Positions 31,594 to 44,067 of a DNA stretch of 64,000 nt are shown one piece after another. Positions within the stretch are counted from its first letter, which is position 1. Every line of letters begins with the position of its first letter. This stretch comes from Rahnella ecdela (GTDB lineage: Bacteria > Pseudomonadota > Gammaproteobacteria > Enterobacterales > Enterobacteriaceae), in the NCBI RefSeq assembly GCF_019049625.1, contig NZ_JAFMOY010000128.1, forward strand, positions 179,550 through 243,549. Direction: 5' to 3'. A program made the position numbers and the translations under genes. Below the pieces are notes generated by a model. The model did not search any database. It worked only from the letters and a program-made list of their open reading frames with translations, and was not told the DNA's origin.

Positions 31594-31685
31594 TCTCAGA
31601 CATCTCTCTTATTCGCGCGCCGCGTGGCGACGCCGGGTAAACAGTGACGGCAGCCGTTATCGTCTGCCCTCAGTAATGAATTACG

Positions 31686-32573
31686 TTATTGCTTTTTCGG
31701 GGCGAAAATCACACGCGCCAGAATGTTCAGCAGCAGTACACACACGGTAATCAGCAGCACGCCCGCCCAGGCCAGTTGTTGCCATTCGCCAAACGGGCTC
31801 ATCGCAAACTTAAAGATGGTCACCGGCAGGTTGGCAATCGGCTGCATCATGTCGGTGCTCCAGAACTGGTTGGAGAGTGACGTGAACAGCAGCGGCGCGG
31901 TTTCACCGGCAATACGGGCGATGGCCAGCAAAATACCGGTGATGATGCCGGAAACAGAGGCTTTCAGGGTAATGGCCGAAATCATTTTCCATTTCGGTGT
32001 ACCCAGTGCGTAAGCCGCTTCGCGCAGGCTGTCCGGCACCAGTTTCAGCATGTTTTCTGTGGTACGGATAACAATCGGAATTTGTAACAGCGCCAGCGCC
32101 AGAACGCCTGCCCAGCCAGAGAAGTGCCCCATTTTTGCCACCATAATGGTGTACACAAACAGGCCCACAACGATGGACGGTGCAGAAAGCAAAATGTCGT
32201 TAATGAAGCGAATAAATTCAGCGAGCCAGGATTTGCGACCGTATTCGGCCAGATAAATCCCCGCCATCACGCCCAGTGGCGTACCGATGACCGTAGCCCA
32301 TAAAATCAGTAATCCGCTGCCTGCAATGGCATTTGCCAGTCCACCGCCCGCCGTGTTCGGTGGCGGCGTGTTTTGCGTGAACAGCGCCAGCGACATCCCG
32401 TCCACACCTTTCACGATGGTGGTAAACAGGATCCAGACCAGCCAGAACAGACCAAACGCCATGGTCATCATCGAAACCATCAGAGCCAGACGGTTTTTCT
32501 GCCGGCGCCATGCCTGACGTTTGCGACGCGATTCCAGTAATGCTGCATTACTTTGCATGTCGAGTGTCGTCAT
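31686..32573 (-). CDS. pstA: phosphate ABC transporter permease PstA
   Basis: A 295-residue inner-membrane permease with six predicted membrane segments, pairing with PstC. The binding-protein-dependent transport signature [22 protein letters not shown] (described by span ~184-205) provides the cytoplasmic EAA loop that contacts PstB. The N-terminus is basic and cytoplasmic. The start codon follows the pstC stop by a single base, so the two permease genes are probably coupled. Confidence 0.96.
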   Translation of the reverse strand: MTTLDMQSNAALLESRRKRQAWRRQKNRLALMVSMMTMAFGLFWLVWILFTTIVKGVDGMSLALFTQNTPPPNTAGGGLANAIAGSGLLILWATVIGTPLGVMAGIYLAEYGRKSWLAEFIRFINDILLSAPSIVVGLFVYTIMVAKMGHFSGWAGVLALALLQIPIVIRTTENMLKLVPDSLREAAYALGTPKWKMISAITLKASVSGIITGILLAIARIAGETAPLLFTSLSNQFWSTDMMQPIANLPVTIFKFAMSPFGEWQQLAWAGVLLITVCVLLLNILARVIFAPKKQ

Positions 32574-32574
32574 C

Positions 32575-33531
32575 TTAACGGCCCTCTTTCTTAGCCAGAC
32601 GCAGGATCATCACTTTCGACAGCGCCAGAACAATAAAGGTAATAACGAACAGGATAAGTCCCAGTTCCATCAGCGCGGCAGTGTGCAGACCGGCTTCCGC
32701 TTCCGCGAATTCGTTGGCCAGCGCGGAGGTAATACTGTTGCCCGGCGCGTACAACGATGCGCTGTCGAGCTGGTAGGTGTTACCGATAATAAAGGTCACA
32801 GCCATGGTTTCACCCAGTGCGCGGCCAAGGCCTAACATCACGCCGCCAATCACGCCGTTTTTGGTGAACGGCAGCACGATGCGCCAGATAACTTCCCACG
32901 TGGTGCAGCCGATACCGTAAGCAGATTCTTTCATCATCACCGGCGTTTGCTCGAACACATCACGCATGACGGAAGCAATGTACGGGATGATCATGATGGC
33001 AAGAATGACACCTGCCGCCAGTATACCGATACCAAACCCCGGACCGGCGAACAGAGCGCCAACAATCGGGATACCGGAAAGCACATCACCTACCGGTGTC
33101 TGGAAGTACTGTGCAAATAGCGGTGCGAAAATAAAAAGACCCCACATGCCATAAACAATACTGGGTATCGCCGCCAGCAGTTCAATCGCAATACCGAGCG
33201 GACGTTTCATCCAGTTCGGTGCCAGTTCGGTGAGGAATAATGCAATACCAAAGCTGACCGGTACGGCAATCAGCAAGGCGATAATCGAAGTCACTACTGT
33301 GCCGTAAATTGGCACCAGTGCACCGAATTGTTCGTTCGGGGCATCCCAGGTTTTCGTCCACAGGAAGGATAAACCAAACTTCTCGATGCTTGGCAGGGAA
33401 GCAATAAACAGCGAGACGATAATGCCGCCCAGCATGAATAGCACAATCAGCGCAGCCAGTTTGACCAGAGCGCCGAAGATGATGTCACCGTTTTTGCTGG
33501 GTGCCTTGATAGCCGGCTTGTATTCAGCCAT
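32575..33531 (-). CDS. pstC: phosphate ABC transporter permease PstC
   Basis: A 318-residue permease with six membrane segments (the first at ~22-50, [20 protein letters not shown]) and an EAA loop [20 protein letters not shown] (~201-220). It forms the membrane channel with PstA. It is separated from pstS by 175 bases that hold a hairpin and an interspersed repeat, an arrangement likely to lower its expression relative to pstS. Confidence 0.97.
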   Translation of the reverse strand: MAEYKPAIKAPSKNGDIIFGALVKLAALIVLFMLGGIIVSLFIASLPSIEKFGLSFLWTKTWDAPNEQFGALVPIYGTVVTSIIALLIAVPVSFGIALFLTELAPNWMKRPLGIAIELLAAIPSIVYGMWGLFIFAPLFAQYFQTPVGDVLSGIPIVGALFAGPGFGIGILAAGVILAIMIIPYIASVMRDVFEQTPVMMKESAYGIGCTTWEVIWRIVLPFTKNGVIGGVMLGLGRALGETMAVTFIIGNTYQLDSASLYAPGNSITSALANEFAEAEAGLHTAALMELGLILFVITFIVLALSKVMILRLAKKEGR

Positions 33532-33558
33532 ACCACTCTCTTTTAATTCAGATTTAAT

Positions 33559-33580
33559 TCCCTCCCCGGCCGGAGAGGGA
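33559..33580 (-). other. intercistronic hairpin between pstS and pstC
   Basis: TCCCTCCCC and GGAGAGGGA flank a 4-base GGCC core, giving a GC-rich stem with one mismatch. It lies 28 bases before pstC. It has no T tract on the - strand, so it is more likely an RNA-stabilising or partial attenuating structure than a full terminator. Confidence 0.55.
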
Positions 33581-33596
33581 ATGAAGCAGAGTTACT

Positions 33597-33704
33597 ATAC
33601 CCAAAATAATTGGAGTTGTACCAAGGCAGCAAGCAAGTGGATCCCGATGAGCTTACTCAAGCGAGCGCAGCTAACGCCGGTGCAGCTTCAAGTATGACGG
33701 GTAT
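33597..33704. repeat. interspersed palindromic repeat between pstS and pstC
   Basis: An imperfect palindrome of about 108 bases with terminal ATACCC (33597) and GGGTAT (33699-33704). Inner arms are TTGGAGTTGTA and TGCAGCTTCAA, and the core is GAGCTTACTCAAGCGAGCGC. I recognise it as a member of the repeat family widespread in Yersinia, Serratia, Erwinia and Photorhabdus. This copy appears to lack part of the usual central segment. It shares core and arms with the element at 2917-3041. Confidence 0.8.
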
Positions 33705-33706
33705 TC

Positions 33707-34747
33707 CTAGTAAAGTGCTTTGCCGCTGCTGTCTTTGATGTTGGTTTTCCAGGCTGCGCGGATTTGCTCAACCACTGATTCTGGCAGGGCTGCGTAATCC
33801 AGATCGGTCGTCAGCTTATTGCCGTTTTTGTAAGCCCAGTCGAAGAACTTCAGCACTTCGGTGCCTTTCGCTGCGTCTTTCTGATCTTTGTAAACCAGAA
33901 TGAAGGTGGTGGAACTGATAGGCCAGGCGTTGTCACCTTTCTGATTGGTCAGGTCCTGAGCGAAGGTTTTGCTCCAGTCAGCGCCTTTAGCCGCGGCACT
34001 GAAGGATTCTTCAGTCGGGCTGATCGCTTTACCGTCAGCATCAACCAGCTTGGTGTAAGCCAGGTTGTTTTGCTTGGCGTAAGCATATTCTACGTAACCG
34101 ATTGAACCAGGAAGGCGCTGAACGAAGGCTGCGACGCCGTCGTTACCTTTACCGCCGAGACCGGTTGGCCAGTTAACAGTAGAACCTGAACCAATTTTGT
34201 CTTTCCACTCGCTGTTCACTTTAGCCAGATAGCTGGTAAAGACATAAGAGGTACCGGAACCGTCAGCACGGCGAACAACCGCGATATTGGTGTCTGGCAG
34301 TTTCACGCCCGGGTTCAGTTTGGTGATCGCCGCGTCGTTCCACTTTTTGATTTTGCCGAGGTAAATATCACCCAGCGTTGCACCATCCAGCGTCAGCTGA
34401 CCTGATTTGATCCCCGGGATATTAACAGCCAGTACCACGCCACCGATTACAGTAGGGAACTGGAACAGGCCGTTTTTAGCCAGATCTTCGTCTTTCATCG
34501 GGGCATCAGATGCGCCGAAATCTACGGTCTTAGCGATAATTTGTTTCACGCCGCCGGAAGAACCGATGCCCTGATAGTTAACCTGCGTACCGTTTGCTTT
34601 CTGATATGCGTCAGCCCACTTTGCGTAAACAGGAGCTGGGAAGGTACCGCCAGCGCCAGTCAGGTTAGTGGCAGCGAAAGCAGACATTGCTGTGAGGGAG
34701 AAAGTCGCTGCTACAAGACCGGCGACGGTGTTACGCATCAATTTCAT
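33707..34747 (-). CDS. pstS: periplasmic phosphate-binding protein PstS
   Basis: A 346-residue binding protein, E. coli PstS being 346 aa before processing. The signal peptide is ~1-25 with a likely cut after SAFA. The mature protein begins [14 protein letters not shown], and the phosphate-binding strings [17 protein letters not shown] and RRADGSGTS are intact. It captures phosphate in the periplasm and delivers it to PstCAB. It is the first gene of the operon and sits under two Pho boxes. Confidence 0.98.
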   Translation of the reverse strand: MKLMRNTVAGLVAATFSLTAMSAFAATNLTGAGGTFPAPVYAKWADAYQKANGTQVNYQGIGSSGGVKQIIAKTVDFGASDAPMKDEDLAKNGLFQFPTVIGGVVLAVNIPGIKSGQLTLDGATLGDIYLGKIKKWNDAAITKLNPGVKLPDTNIAVVRRADGSGTSYVFTSYLAKVNSEWKDKIGSGSTVNWPTGLGGKGNDGVAAFVQRLPGSIGYVEYAYAKQNNLAYTKLVDADGKAISPTEESFSAAAKGADWSKTFAQDLTNQKGDNAWPISSTTFILVYKDQKDAAKGTEVLKFFDWAYKNGNKLTTDLDYAALPESVVEQIRAAWKTNIKDSSGKALY

Positions 34748-34822
34748 GTTCCACTCCTGGTGGTTTTAAACTTCCCGACTGATGTCGACGTTAATTAAAG
34801 TGTTTGGCACAGGAGGAAAATA

Positions 34823-34872
34823 GGACAGTTTAGTGACAGTAAAATGTACGTTATGTGACAGTTTTATGACAC
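34823..34872 (-). promoter_or_regulatory. two tandem Pho boxes upstream of pstS
   Basis: On the - strand TGTCATAAAACTGTCACA (34854-34871, upstream) and CTGTCACTAAACTGTCC (34823-34839) each contain two CTGTCA-type half-sites 11 bases apart. This is the PhoB-binding pattern. A TATTTT at the expected -10 position follows directly (34817-34822). It predicts strong induction of pst under phosphate starvation. Confidence 0.92.
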
Positions 34873-34916
34873 TGGTCACAATTCAAACCAGACGGGCAAA
34901 ATGCGGGGGTTTTAAG

Positions 34917-34942
34917 CGGAAAATGCCGGTTCTGACACCGGC
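34917..34942 (-). terminator. rluF terminator
   Basis: Stem TGCCGGT / ACCGGCA with a 6-base loop, then TTTT on the - strand, 22 bases after the rluF stop and upstream of the pst Pho boxes. Confidence 0.75.
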
Positions 34943-34963
34943 AGATGACAAAAAGCGGGAAAC

Positions 34964-35848
34964 TTAACGGCCTTTCTTCTTACGTCCTGGCTGCGCAAAG
35001 CGCTTACGGGAGGCGGCGTTACCTTCCGGTTTATCGGAATTTTTTGTTTTTGTGACAGCCGGTTTGGCCGCCGGTTTTTTAGCCTGAGCCGGTTTTGACG
35101 GCGTTTTTTTCGCCGGTTTATCTTCCGAAGACGAGTTTTCAATCAGCTTAAATAACTCGATCAGTTCATCATCGGTCAGGTCGCGCCATTCGCCCAGCGG
35201 CAATCCTTTCAGATTGATGTTCATGATGCGCACACGTTCAAGCTTAGTGACTTCAAAACCAAAGTGCTTGGTCATACGGCGGATCTGACGGTTAAGCCCC
35301 TGCACCAGCGTAATGCGAAACACCATCGGCGCTTCTTTCTTCACTTTGCACTTTTTGGTCACAGTACCGAGCATGGGTACGCCCGCGCCCATACCGGCAA
35401 TAAACTCGTCAGTGATCGGCTTGTTGACGGTCACGATGTATTCTTTTTCGTGGTCGTTACCGGCGCGCAGGATTTTGTTGACCAGATCACCGTGGTTGGT
35501 CAGTAAAATCAGACCCTGTGAATCTTTGTCCAGGCGGCCAATAGGGAAGACGCGTTTGCTGTGATTAACGAAATCGCGGATGTTGTCCCGCTCACCTTCT
35601 TCCATCGTGGTGATGATGCCGACTGGCTTGTTCAGCGCGATAAGCACCAGATCTTCTTCATCTCGCGGCTCGATAATCTGACCATTCACTTTCACCACAT
35701 CGCCGGCAAATACCTGAGCCCCTACCGCGGCACGCCTGCCATTGATAAAAACATTTCCCTGTTCGATGTAACGATCGGCATCGCGGCGCGAGCAAATTCC
35801 GCTCTCGCTAATGTATTTGTTAAGACGAATGGAGGAGTCGGTCAGCAT
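34964..35848 (-). CDS. rluF: 23S rRNA pseudouridine synthase RluF
   Basis: A 294-residue RsuA/RluB-family pseudouridine synthase. I start it at ATG 35848 ([17 protein letters not shown]), where E. coli RluF starts, rather than at the GTG four codons earlier. The S4 RNA-binding domain is ~7-55 and the catalytic domain follows, with the nucleophilic aspartate in [16 protein letters not shown] long Lys/Ala/Pro-rich tail ends GRKKKGR, as in E. coli RluF, and is likely an RNA-binding extension. RluF modifies U2604 of 23S rRNA and can act on tRNA-Tyr. In E. coli it is not near pst or glmS, so this is a synteny difference. Confidence 0.93.
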   Translation of the reverse strand: MLTDSSIRLNKYISESGICSRRDADRYIEQGNVFINGRRAAVGAQVFAGDVVKVNGQIIEPRDEEDLVLIALNKPVGIITTMEEGERDNIRDFVNHSKRVFPIGRLDKDSQGLILLTNHGDLVNKILRAGNDHEKEYIVTVNKPITDEFIAGMGAGVPMLGTVTKKCKVKKEAPMVFRITLVQGLNRQIRRMTKHFGFEVTKLERVRIMNINLKGLPLGEWRDLTDDELIELFKLIENSSSEDKPAKKTPSKPAQAKKPAAKPAVTKTKNSDKPEGNAASRKRFAQPGRKKKGR

Positions 35849-35961
35849 TGAGCAAAGCACCTTCAGAAAAACGCGAACTATACCTTATCCGGCGCGGGTT
35901 ACGAAGTCTGAGAGAATAAAATCGTGACCAGTTGCCGAGAAAGAGAAAAACCGGAAACAAT

Positions 35962-35986
35962 AAAAAAGCGCCCCGCAAGGCGCTTA
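35962..35986 (-). terminator. glmUS operon terminator
   Basis: On the - strand stem AAGCGCC / GGCGCTT, 6-base loop, then a T tract, about 37 bases after the glmS stop. Confidence 0.87.
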
Positions 35987-36022
35987 TACAATTTCTACAA
36001 TCTGGCGCAGAACCGGACGAAC

Positions 36023-37852
36023 TTATTCCACGGTCACAGATTTCGCCAGGTTACGTGGCTGGTCAACGTCGGTGCCTTTAATCAGCGCAACGTAGTAGGA
36101 CAGCAACTGTAATGGCACGGTGTAGAAAATCGGTGCGACGATTTCTTCTACGTGTGGCAGCTGGATAATTTTCATCCCTTCGCTGTCAGAGAAACCGGCG
36201 TCCTGATCGGCGAAGACGTACAACAGCCCGCCACGGGCGCGTACTTCTTCGATATTCGATTTCAGTTTTTCCAGCAATTCGTTATTTGGAGCAACAACGA
36301 TCACAGGCATATCCGCGTCAATCAGCGCCAGCGGGCCATGTTTCAGCTCGCCTGCCGCATAAGCTTCAGCGTGAATATAAGAAATCTCTTTCAGTTTCAG
36401 CGCACCTTCCATCGCGATCGGATACTGATCGCCGCGACCGAGAAACAGAGCGTGATGTTTGTCAGAGAAACCTTCGGCCAGCGATTCGATGGTTTTATCC
36501 AGCGACAGCATCTGTTCGATACGCGCAGGGAGTGCCTGAAGCGCGTGAACAATGTCGTGCTCAACTTGCGGGCTCATCCCTTTCAGGCGGCCCATGCGCG
36601 CCACCAGCATCAGCAGAACGGTCAGCTGGGTAGTGAATGCTTTGGTGGAGGCCACACCGATTTCTGTGCCCGCTTTGGTCATCAGTGCCAGGTCAGACTC
36701 ACGAACCAAAGAAGAACCGGCCACGTTACAGACCGCCAGAGAACCGAGATATCCCAGCTCTTTCGACAGACGCAGCGCTGCCAGGGTATCGGCCGTTTCA
36801 CCAGACTGAGAAAGCGTGATGATTAAACTGCCCGGACGCACAGCGGATTTGCGATAACGGAATTCGGAGGCAATCTCGACATCACAAGGCATACCGGCCA
36901 GCGATTCGAACCAGTAACGTGCCACCATGCCGGAATTATAAGAAGTCCCGCAGGCGATGATCTGCACGTGCTGAACACGGGACAGAATTTCGTCAGCTTT
37001 TTCGCCCAACTCGCTCAGATTCACTTCGCCGTGACTGAAACGCCCTTCCAGGGTGTTTTTAATGGCCAGCGGCTGTTCGTAAATCTCTTTTTGCATGTAG
37101 TGACGGTAAGCGCCCTTATCACCAGCGTCGTACTGTACTTTGGATTCGATTTCGACACGCTCTACAGCGTGACCATTTTTGTCATAAACGCTGACGGAAC
37201 GGCGCTTAACTTCAGCAACATCCCCTTCTTCCAGGAACAGGAAGCGGCGGGTCACGGGCAACAGCGCCAGCTGGTCGGAAGCGATAAAGTTTTCACCTAC
37301 GCCACGGCCAATCACCAGCGGACTGCCGGAACGGGCAGCAACCAGAACGGACGGGTCACGTCGGTCCATCACTACCGTGCCGTATGCACCTCGCAGTTGC
37401 GGGATGACACGCTGAACGACTTCCAGCAAAGTGCCGCCCTGAAGTTGTTCCCAATGCACCAGATGCGCGATCACTTCGGTATCCGTTTCGGAATCAAAAC
37501 GGTAGCCGCGTTCAATCAGTAATTCACGCAGAGGTTCGTGGTTTTCGATAATACCGTTATGCACCACCGCAATGTAATCAGACACATGCGGGTGAGCGTT
37601 GGCTTCAGAAGGCTCGCCGTGGGTTGCCCAGCGGGTGTGAGCAATACCGGTACCGCCGTGCAAAGGATGTTCATCCAAAGCATCGGCCAGCATCTGGACT
37701 TTACCCAGACGACGCAGACGTCCCATTTTTCCGTCGGCATCAATCACAGCCAGACCGGCTGAGTCATAACCGCGGTATTCGAGACGGCGTAAACCTTCCA
37801 ACAAAATTTCAGCAATATCGCGTTGCGCTACAGCGCCTACAATTCCACACAT
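36023..37852 (-). CDS. glmS: glucosamine-6-phosphate synthase (glutamine-dependent)
   Basis: A 609-residue enzyme, the same length as E. coli GlmS. It makes glucosamine-6-phosphate from fructose-6-phosphate and glutamine, the first step of amino-sugar and cell-wall precursor synthesis. The N-terminal glutaminase domain starts MCGIVGA with the nucleophile Cys2, and the two SIS isomerase domains follow ([34 protein letters not shown]). The C-terminus is KSVTVE. AGGA lies nine bases before the ATG. The gene follows glmU across a structured 228-base leader, where the GlmZ/GlmY small RNAs act in E. coli. Confidence 0.98.
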   Translation of the reverse strand: MCGIVGAVAQRDIAEILLEGLRRLEYRGYDSAGLAVIDADGKMGRLRRLGKVQMLADALDEHPLHGGTGIAHTRWATHGEPSEANAHPHVSDYIAVVHNGIIENHEPLRELLIERGYRFDSETDTEVIAHLVHWEQLQGGTLLEVVQRVIPQLRGAYGTVVMDRRDPSVLVAARSGSPLVIGRGVGENFIASDQLALLPVTRRFLFLEEGDVAEVKRRSVSVYDKNGHAVERVEIESKVQYDAGDKGAYRHYMQKEIYEQPLAIKNTLEGRFSHGEVNLSELGEKADEILSRVQHVQIIACGTSYNSGMVARYWFESLAGMPCDVEIASEFRYRKSAVRPGSLIITLSQSGETADTLAALRLSKELGYLGSLAVCNVAGSSLVRESDLALMTKAGTEIGVASTKAFTTQLTVLLMLVARMGRLKGMSPQVEHDIVHALQALPARIEQMLSLDKTIESLAEGFSDKHHALFLGRGDQYPIAMEGALKLKEISYIHAEAYAAGELKHGPLALIDADMPVIVVAPNNELLEKLKSNIEEVRARGGLLYVFADQDAGFSDSEGMKIIQLPHVEEIVAPIFYTVPLQLLSYYVALIKGTDVDQPRNLAKSVTVE

Positions 37853-38080
37853 CAGTTTTATTCCTATAGAAGGTCTTTCGGGACCTTTTTTGATGCCTGA
37901 CCTGATTTATCCACAAGCCCCGTTTTCCGGTGTACTTGCGGTTCCCCGAGCCTTGTAGAGAGTTGGGGATTATTATGTTTTGGTCTGCATTTCGATGATA
38001 AAACGCAGACCAAAACACAACGCGATAAACACACATCAGGCGCAGAAAACTGCGCCTGAATGATTAACTCTCTGAGTAGC
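37853..38080 (-). promoter_or_regulatory. glmU-glmS intercistronic leader with three hairpins
   Basis: Reading 5'-3' on the - strand there are three dyads. The first, CAGGCGCAG/CTGCGCCTG (38037-38058), begins 22 bases after the glmU stop. The second has perfect 12-bp arms GTTTTGGTCTGC/GCAGACCAAAAC (37977-38016) around a 16-base loop. The third, AAGGTC/GACCTT (37870-37887), ends four bases before the glmS AGGA. In E. coli this region is cut by RNase E and activated by GlmZ pairing, so the structures are expected to have a control role. A perfect DnaA box TTATCCACA (37907-37915) also falls here. Confidence 0.7.
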
Positions 38081-39451
38081 TTATTTTTTCTTCACCGGTT
38101 TTTGCCAGTCAGGTTTATGCACCTGCGGCACACGGCTAAGCAGCAAACCGTTGTCCGGCACATCGCGCGTCACGGTCGTACCCGCCGCGATAGTCACGTT
38201 ATTCCCCACGCTCACTGGCGCGACCAGCTGCGTGTCAGAACCGACGAAGACATCATTCCCGATGACAGTTTTGTGTTTGTTCACGCCGTCGTAGTTACAG
38301 GTGATGGTGCCTGCGCCGATATTCACGTTATCGCCAATCTCGGCATCGCCAAGATATGTCAGATGCCCGGCTTTAGAGCCTTTACCCAGACGCGCCTTTT
38401 TAATTTCGACGAAATTACCGACATGCGCGCCTTCAGCCAGTTCAGCGCCTGGGCGCAGACGGGCGAAAGGCCCGACTGTACAACCGTTTTCCAGCACCGC
38501 ATCTTCAAAAACACTGTACGGGCTGACTTCACAATCATCGCCAATCACACAGTTCTTCAGCACGCAGCCTGTACCAATTTTGACGCGATCACCCAGTTTT
38601 ACGTGGCCTTCGATAATCACGTTCGTGTCGATCACCACATCAATGCCGTGCGCCAGCTCGCCGCGCAGATCAAAACGCGCCGGATCCATCAGCATCACGC
38701 CTTCCAGCAACAGGCGTTCAGCCTGTTCGCTCTGATATACGCGCTCGAGACGGGAAAGTTGCAGGCGGTTATTCACACCATCCACTTCACTGTTTCGTGC
38801 CGGATGAACGGTGGCGATCAGGTGCCCTTCCGCGTGCGCCATCGCAATAATATCGGTGATGTAGTATTCACCCTGCGCATTGTTGTTATTCAACTGACCA
38901 AGCCAGCGTTTGAACGATGCACCGTTTGCCACCAGAATGCCGGTGTTAATTTCCTGAATTTTCAGCTGTTCTTCGCTGGCATCTTTCTGCTCAATGATGC
39001 CGGTGACAATGCCGTTCTCACGAACGATACGTCCATAACCGGTCGGGTCATCCAGCACAACGGTCAGTAAACCAATGCCACCTTCAGGTTTGGCTTTGAG
39101 TAACTTGTTCAGAGTGTCGACTGAAATCAGCGGAACATCGCCGTACAGCATCAGCACATCTTCATCATCGGCAAAGAACGGCGCTGCCTGCTGCATCGCA
39201 TGGCCGGTGCCCAGTTGCTCAGCCTGCAATACCCAGTTCAGATCACTGCCTGCCAGATTTTTCTTCAGTAAATCACCGCCGTGGCCGTAAACCAGATGCA
39301 CATTCCGGGCACCCACTTGCGTGGCCGCATCAATGACGTGCTGAACCATTGGCTTGCCAGCCAAAGGATGAAGAACTTTCGGAAGGTTGGAGTACATGCG
39401 TGTCCCCTTGCCCGCGGCAAGGATCACCACACTCAGTGCGCTGTTCGACAT
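38081..39451 (-). CDS. glmU: bifunctional GlmU (glucosamine-1-P acetyltransferase / UDP-GlcNAc pyrophosphorylase)
   Basis: A 456-residue enzyme, as in E. coli, making UDP-N-acetylglucosamine for peptidoglycan and LPS. The N-terminal uridyltransferase domain (~1-229) has LAAGKGTRM near residue 11 and the UTP/GlcNAc contacts YGDVPL and YGRI. The C-terminal half is a left-handed beta helix with hexapeptide repeats ([39 protein letters not shown]), which carries the acetyltransferase. It is the first gene of the glmU-glmS operon and lies downstream of the atp operon, as in E. coli. Confidence 0.98.
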   Translation of the reverse strand: MSNSALSVVILAAGKGTRMYSNLPKVLHPLAGKPMVQHVIDAATQVGARNVHLVYGHGGDLLKKNLAGSDLNWVLQAEQLGTGHAMQQAAPFFADDEDVLMLYGDVPLISVDTLNKLLKAKPEGGIGLLTVVLDDPTGYGRIVRENGIVTGIIEQKDASEEQLKIQEINTGILVANGASFKRWLGQLNNNNAQGEYYITDIIAMAHAEGHLIATVHPARNSEVDGVNNRLQLSRLERVYQSEQAERLLLEGVMLMDPARFDLRGELAHGIDVVIDTNVIIEGHVKLGDRVKIGTGCVLKNCVIGDDCEVSPYSVFEDAVLENGCTVGPFARLRPGAELAEGAHVGNFVEIKKARLGKGSKAGHLTYLGDAEIGDNVNIGAGTITCNYDGVNKHKTVIGNDVFVGSDTQLVAPVSVGNNVTIAAGTTVTRDVPDNGLLLSRVPQVHKPDWQKPVKKK

Positions 39452-39680
39452 AGGTAACCTGACAAATCCAATTTGAGTGACAAAAGTAACCCGTTCATTG
39501 GACGGATTACTACATATTTCGCTTCAAAAACCGCCCACAGACCGCAGCCTGCAAGGGTTGTATGCTGCATAGACTACACCAAAAAAACTGAGGGTAAAGT
39601 GTCGATTAATCACGCAAGTATTCCACTAAAAGCGAGAATTTGCGTTGGGAAAAAGACTGAAAATGCACTTTTTTAAAAGC

Positions 39681-39709
39681 AAAAAAAAAGCGACCCGAAG
39701 GTCGCTTTT
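39681..39709 (-). terminator. atp operon terminator
   Basis: Perfect 10-bp stem AAAAGCGACC / GGTCGCTTTT with a 4-base loop, followed on the - strand by a run of T, 14 bases after the atpC stop. Confidence 0.93.
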
Positions 39710-39722
39710 CTAACTGATGTCG

Positions 39723-40145
39723 TTACATCGCTTTTCTGGTCAGTTCGATAACGCGAAGTTTCGCGATCGCCTTAGCCAGTTCCGCTGACGCCTGAGCGTA
39801 ATCAACGTCGCCGTGAGAACCACTAATGTGTTCTTCCGCTTTGCGCTTAGCTTCAAGCGCGCGCGCTTCGTCGAGGTCTTGCCCACGGATTGCAGTATCA
39901 GCCAACACGGTCGTTGCATTCGGCTGCACCTCAAGGATGCCACCGGAAAGATAGATATACTCTTCTTCACCGTGTTCTTTAACAATGCGCACCATGCCAG
40001 GCTTGATGGCGGTGAGCAGCGGAGCATGCCCCGGGAAAATACCCAGTTCGCCTTCGCTACCCGTCACCTGGATTTTTTGTACCATGCCTTCAAACATACG
40101 TTTTTCAGCACTTACAACATCCAGATGGTAAGCTTTTTCAGCCAT
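39723..40145 (-). CDS. atpC: ATP synthase epsilon subunit
   Basis: A 140-residue F1 epsilon subunit, which couples the rotor to the c-ring and inhibits ATP hydrolysis through its C-terminal helices. I choose ATG 40145 ([17 protein letters not shown]) because GAGG lies five bases before it; the GTG five codons upstream is rejected. The N-terminal beta barrel contains [19 protein letters not shown] and the C-terminal helical hairpin [15 protein letters not shown]. It is the last gene of the atpIBEFHAGDC operon, 27 bases after atpD. Confidence 0.97.
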   Translation of the reverse strand: MAEKAYHLDVVSAEKRMFEGMVQKIQVTGSEGELGIFPGHAPLLTAIKPGMVRIVKEHGEEEYIYLSGGILEVQPNATTVLADTAIRGQDLDEARALEAKRKAEEHISGSHGDVDYAQASAELAKAIAKLRVIELTRKAM

Positions 40146-40172
40146 GTCATCCTCTCTCACAACAAGCTAGCG

Positions 40173-41582
<1,410 letters not shown>

Positions 41583-41587
41583 CTAGC

Positions 41588-42451
41588 TTAAACCGCGGAG
41601 GCTCCCCCGACGATCTCGGTGAGTTCCTGAGTGATGCTGGCCTGACGAGCTTTGTTGTATACCAACTGCAGCTCTTTGATCAGGCTGCCGCCGTTATCGG
41701 TTGCGGCTTTCATCGCTACCATTCGCGCGGCCTGTTCGCTGGCCAGGTTTTCTACGACGCCCTGATAAACCTGGGATTCCACGTAGCGACGCAGGAGGGT
41801 GTCCAGCAGTGCTTTAGGGTCCGGCTCATACAGGTAATCCCAGGACTTCTTCGCCAGTTCGCCGTCTTCTGCCGGTGGCAGTGGCAACAACTGAACGATG
41901 CGGGGTTCCTGAGACATGGTATTGATAAATTTATTGCTGACAACGCATAACTTGTCTAAGCGACCTTCGTCGAAAGCCTGCAACATCACTTTCACCGGTC
42001 CGATCAGTTCTGACAGAGAAGGGTTATCCCCCATGCCAGTAACCTGAGCAACAACGTTGCCACCCACGGAGCCGAAGAAAGAGGCTGCTTTGGAACCGAT
42101 CAGTGCGAGATCAACTTCAACACCTTTTTCGGACCAGCCTTTCATCTCTGACAGCAGCTTTTTGAACAGGTTAATGTTCAGACCACCACAAAGACCACGG
42201 TCGGTAGACACCACCAGATACCCGACGCGCTTAATTTCACGCTCATCCAGGTACGGGTGCTTGTATTCCAGATTCCCAAGCGCAAGGTGACCAATCACTT
42301 CACGGATGGTTTCTGCATAAGGACGGCTGGCCGCCATGCGATCCTGCGTTTTACGCATTTTGGAGGCGGCGACCATTTCCATCGCTTTAGTGATCTTTTG
42401 CGTGTTTTGCACGCTGCTGATCTTACTACGTATCTCTTTTCCGCCGGCCAT
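41588..42451 (-). CDS. atpG: ATP synthase gamma subunit
   Basis: The 287-residue central stalk of F1. The N- and C-terminal helices ([20 protein letters not shown]..., ~4-50, and [24 protein letters not shown], ~245-270) form the rotating coiled coil, with a Rossmann-like domain between them ([13 protein letters not shown]). E. coli AtpG is 287 aa. It follows atpA by 62 bases. Confidence 0.98.
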   Translation of the reverse strand: MAGGKEIRSKISSVQNTQKITKAMEMVAASKMRKTQDRMAASRPYAETIREVIGHLALGNLEYKHPYLDEREIKRVGYLVVSTDRGLCGGLNINLFKKLLSEMKGWSEKGVEVDLALIGSKAASFFGSVGGNVVAQVTGMGDNPSLSELIGPVKVMLQAFDEGRLDKLCVVSNKFINTMSQEPRIVQLLPLPPAEDGELAKKSWDYLYEPDPKALLDTLLRRYVESQVYQGVVENLASEQAARMVAMKAATDNGGSLIKELQLVYNKARQASITQELTEIVGGASAV

Positions 42452-42513
42452 CTCTGCTTCTCCTCAAGACCAAACGGCCTGCCGGGTTTTAATACCAGCA
42501 GGACCGTCTAGTG

Positions 42514-44055
42514 TTACCAGGACTGGGTTGCTTTGAAGGTATCGAGGATATTTTTGAATTTACCCTCGATCTCATCGTTATACGCACCAGTTTGGTTGAT
42601 TTGCTGCAGAAGCTCGCCGTGCTCACGGTCGGCGTAAGCCAACAGTGCCGCTTCGAAGCTACCGACTTTAGACAATTCAACGTCTTCCAGATAACCACGT
42701 TCTGCTGCGAAGATGATCAGAGACTGCGCAACGATTGACATCGGAGCGTATTGTTTCTGTTTCAGCAGCTCGGTCACTTTCTGACCATGGTTCAGCTGTT
42801 TACGCGTTGCTTCGTCAAGATCTGATGCGAACTGCGAGAACGCAGCCAGCTCACGATACTGTGCCAGCGCGGTACGAATACCACCGGACAGTTTCTTCAT
42901 GATCTTAGTCTGAGCAGCACCACCAACACGGGATACCGAAATACCCGGGTTAACCGCAGGACGAATACCGGCGTTGAACAGGTTGGATTCCAGGAAGATC
43001 TGACCATCAGTAATCGAGATTACGTTGGTCGGAACGAACGCGGAAACGTCACCCGCTTGCGTTTCGATAATCGGAAGCGCAGTCAGGGAACCGGTTTTGC
43101 CTTTCACTTCACCCTTGGTGAATGCTTCAACATACTCAGCGTTAACACGCGCAGCACGTTCCAGCAGACGGGAGTGGAGATAGAAAACGTCGCCTGGGTA
43201 AGCTTCACGACCTGGTGGACGACGAAGCAGCAGGGAAATCTGACGGTAAGCAACAGCCTGTTTCGACAGGTCATCATAAACGATCAGTGCGTCTTCGCCG
43301 CGGTCACGGAAGTATTCACCCATTGCGCAACCGGAGTACGGTGCCAGGTATTGCAGTGCAGCAGATTCTGATGCAGTTGCAACAACAACGATGGTGTTTG
43401 CCAGTGCGCCGTGCTCTTCCAGTTTACGTACCACGTTAGAAATGGTGGACGCTTTCTGGCCGATAGCCACATAGATACATTTGATGCCGGAATCGCGCTG
43501 GTTGATGATCGCATCGATCGCCAGAGCTGTTTTACCGGTTTGACGGTCGCCGATGACCAGTTCACGCTGACCACGACCGATTGGGATCATGGCATCAACG
43601 GACTTATAACCTGTCTGCACAGGTTCATCTACGGACTGACGTTCGATAACGCCAGGTGCGATCGCTTCAACAGCTGAGAAGCCGTCGTGCTCTACCGGAC
43701 CTTTACCGTCAATTGGTGCACCCAGGGTGTTAACAACGCGACCTAACAGGCCACGGCCAACTGGAACTTCCAGGATACGACCCGTACATTTTACTTTCAT
43801 ACCTTCGGCGAGGTCAGCGTAAGGGCCCATTACAACGGCACCTACAGAGTCGCGCTCCAGGTTCAGGGCGATAGCGTAGCGGTTACCCGGCAGCGCAATC
43901 ATTTCGCCTTGCATGACATCGGCTAAGCCGTGCACGCGGATGATCCCGTCACTGACGGAAACGATAGTACCTTCATTGTGAGCTTCGCTCACCACATTGA
44001 ACTGAGCAATGCGCTGCTTGATCAGTTCGCTGATTTCGGTGGAATTCAGTTGCAT
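42514..44055 (-). CDS. atpA: ATP synthase alpha subunit
   Basis: The non-catalytic F1 nucleotide-binding subunit, 513 residues as in E. coli. Walker A is GDRQTGKTA (~169-177). The N-terminal helix that binds delta is [16 protein letters not shown]. The [17 protein letters not shown] stretch near 370 carries the arginine that reaches into the catalytic site. Start follows the atpH stop by 12 bases. Confidence 0.99.
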   Translation of the reverse strand: MQLNSTEISELIKQRIAQFNVVSEAHNEGTIVSVSDGIIRVHGLADVMQGEMIALPGNRYAIALNLERDSVGAVVMGPYADLAEGMKVKCTGRILEVPVGRGLLGRVVNTLGAPIDGKGPVEHDGFSAVEAIAPGVIERQSVDEPVQTGYKSVDAMIPIGRGQRELVIGDRQTGKTALAIDAIINQRDSGIKCIYVAIGQKASTISNVVRKLEEHGALANTIVVVATASESAALQYLAPYSGCAMGEYFRDRGEDALIVYDDLSKQAVAYRQISLLLRRPPGREAYPGDVFYLHSRLLERAARVNAEYVEAFTKGEVKGKTGSLTALPIIETQAGDVSAFVPTNVISITDGQIFLESNLFNAGIRPAVNPGISVSRVGGAAQTKIMKKLSGGIRTALAQYRELAAFSQFASDLDEATRKQLNHGQKVTELLKQKQYAPMSIVAQSLIIFAAERGYLEDVELSKVGSFEAALLAYADREHGELLQQINQTGAYNDEIEGKFKNILDTFKATQSW

Positions 44056-44067
44056 GCTCCAGTCCCC

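Noticed and set aside
38060..39070. 336-codon + strand open frame opposite glmU
   Set aside because: It is fully antisense to a strongly conserved gene, has no family resemblance, and arises from the codon bias of glmU.
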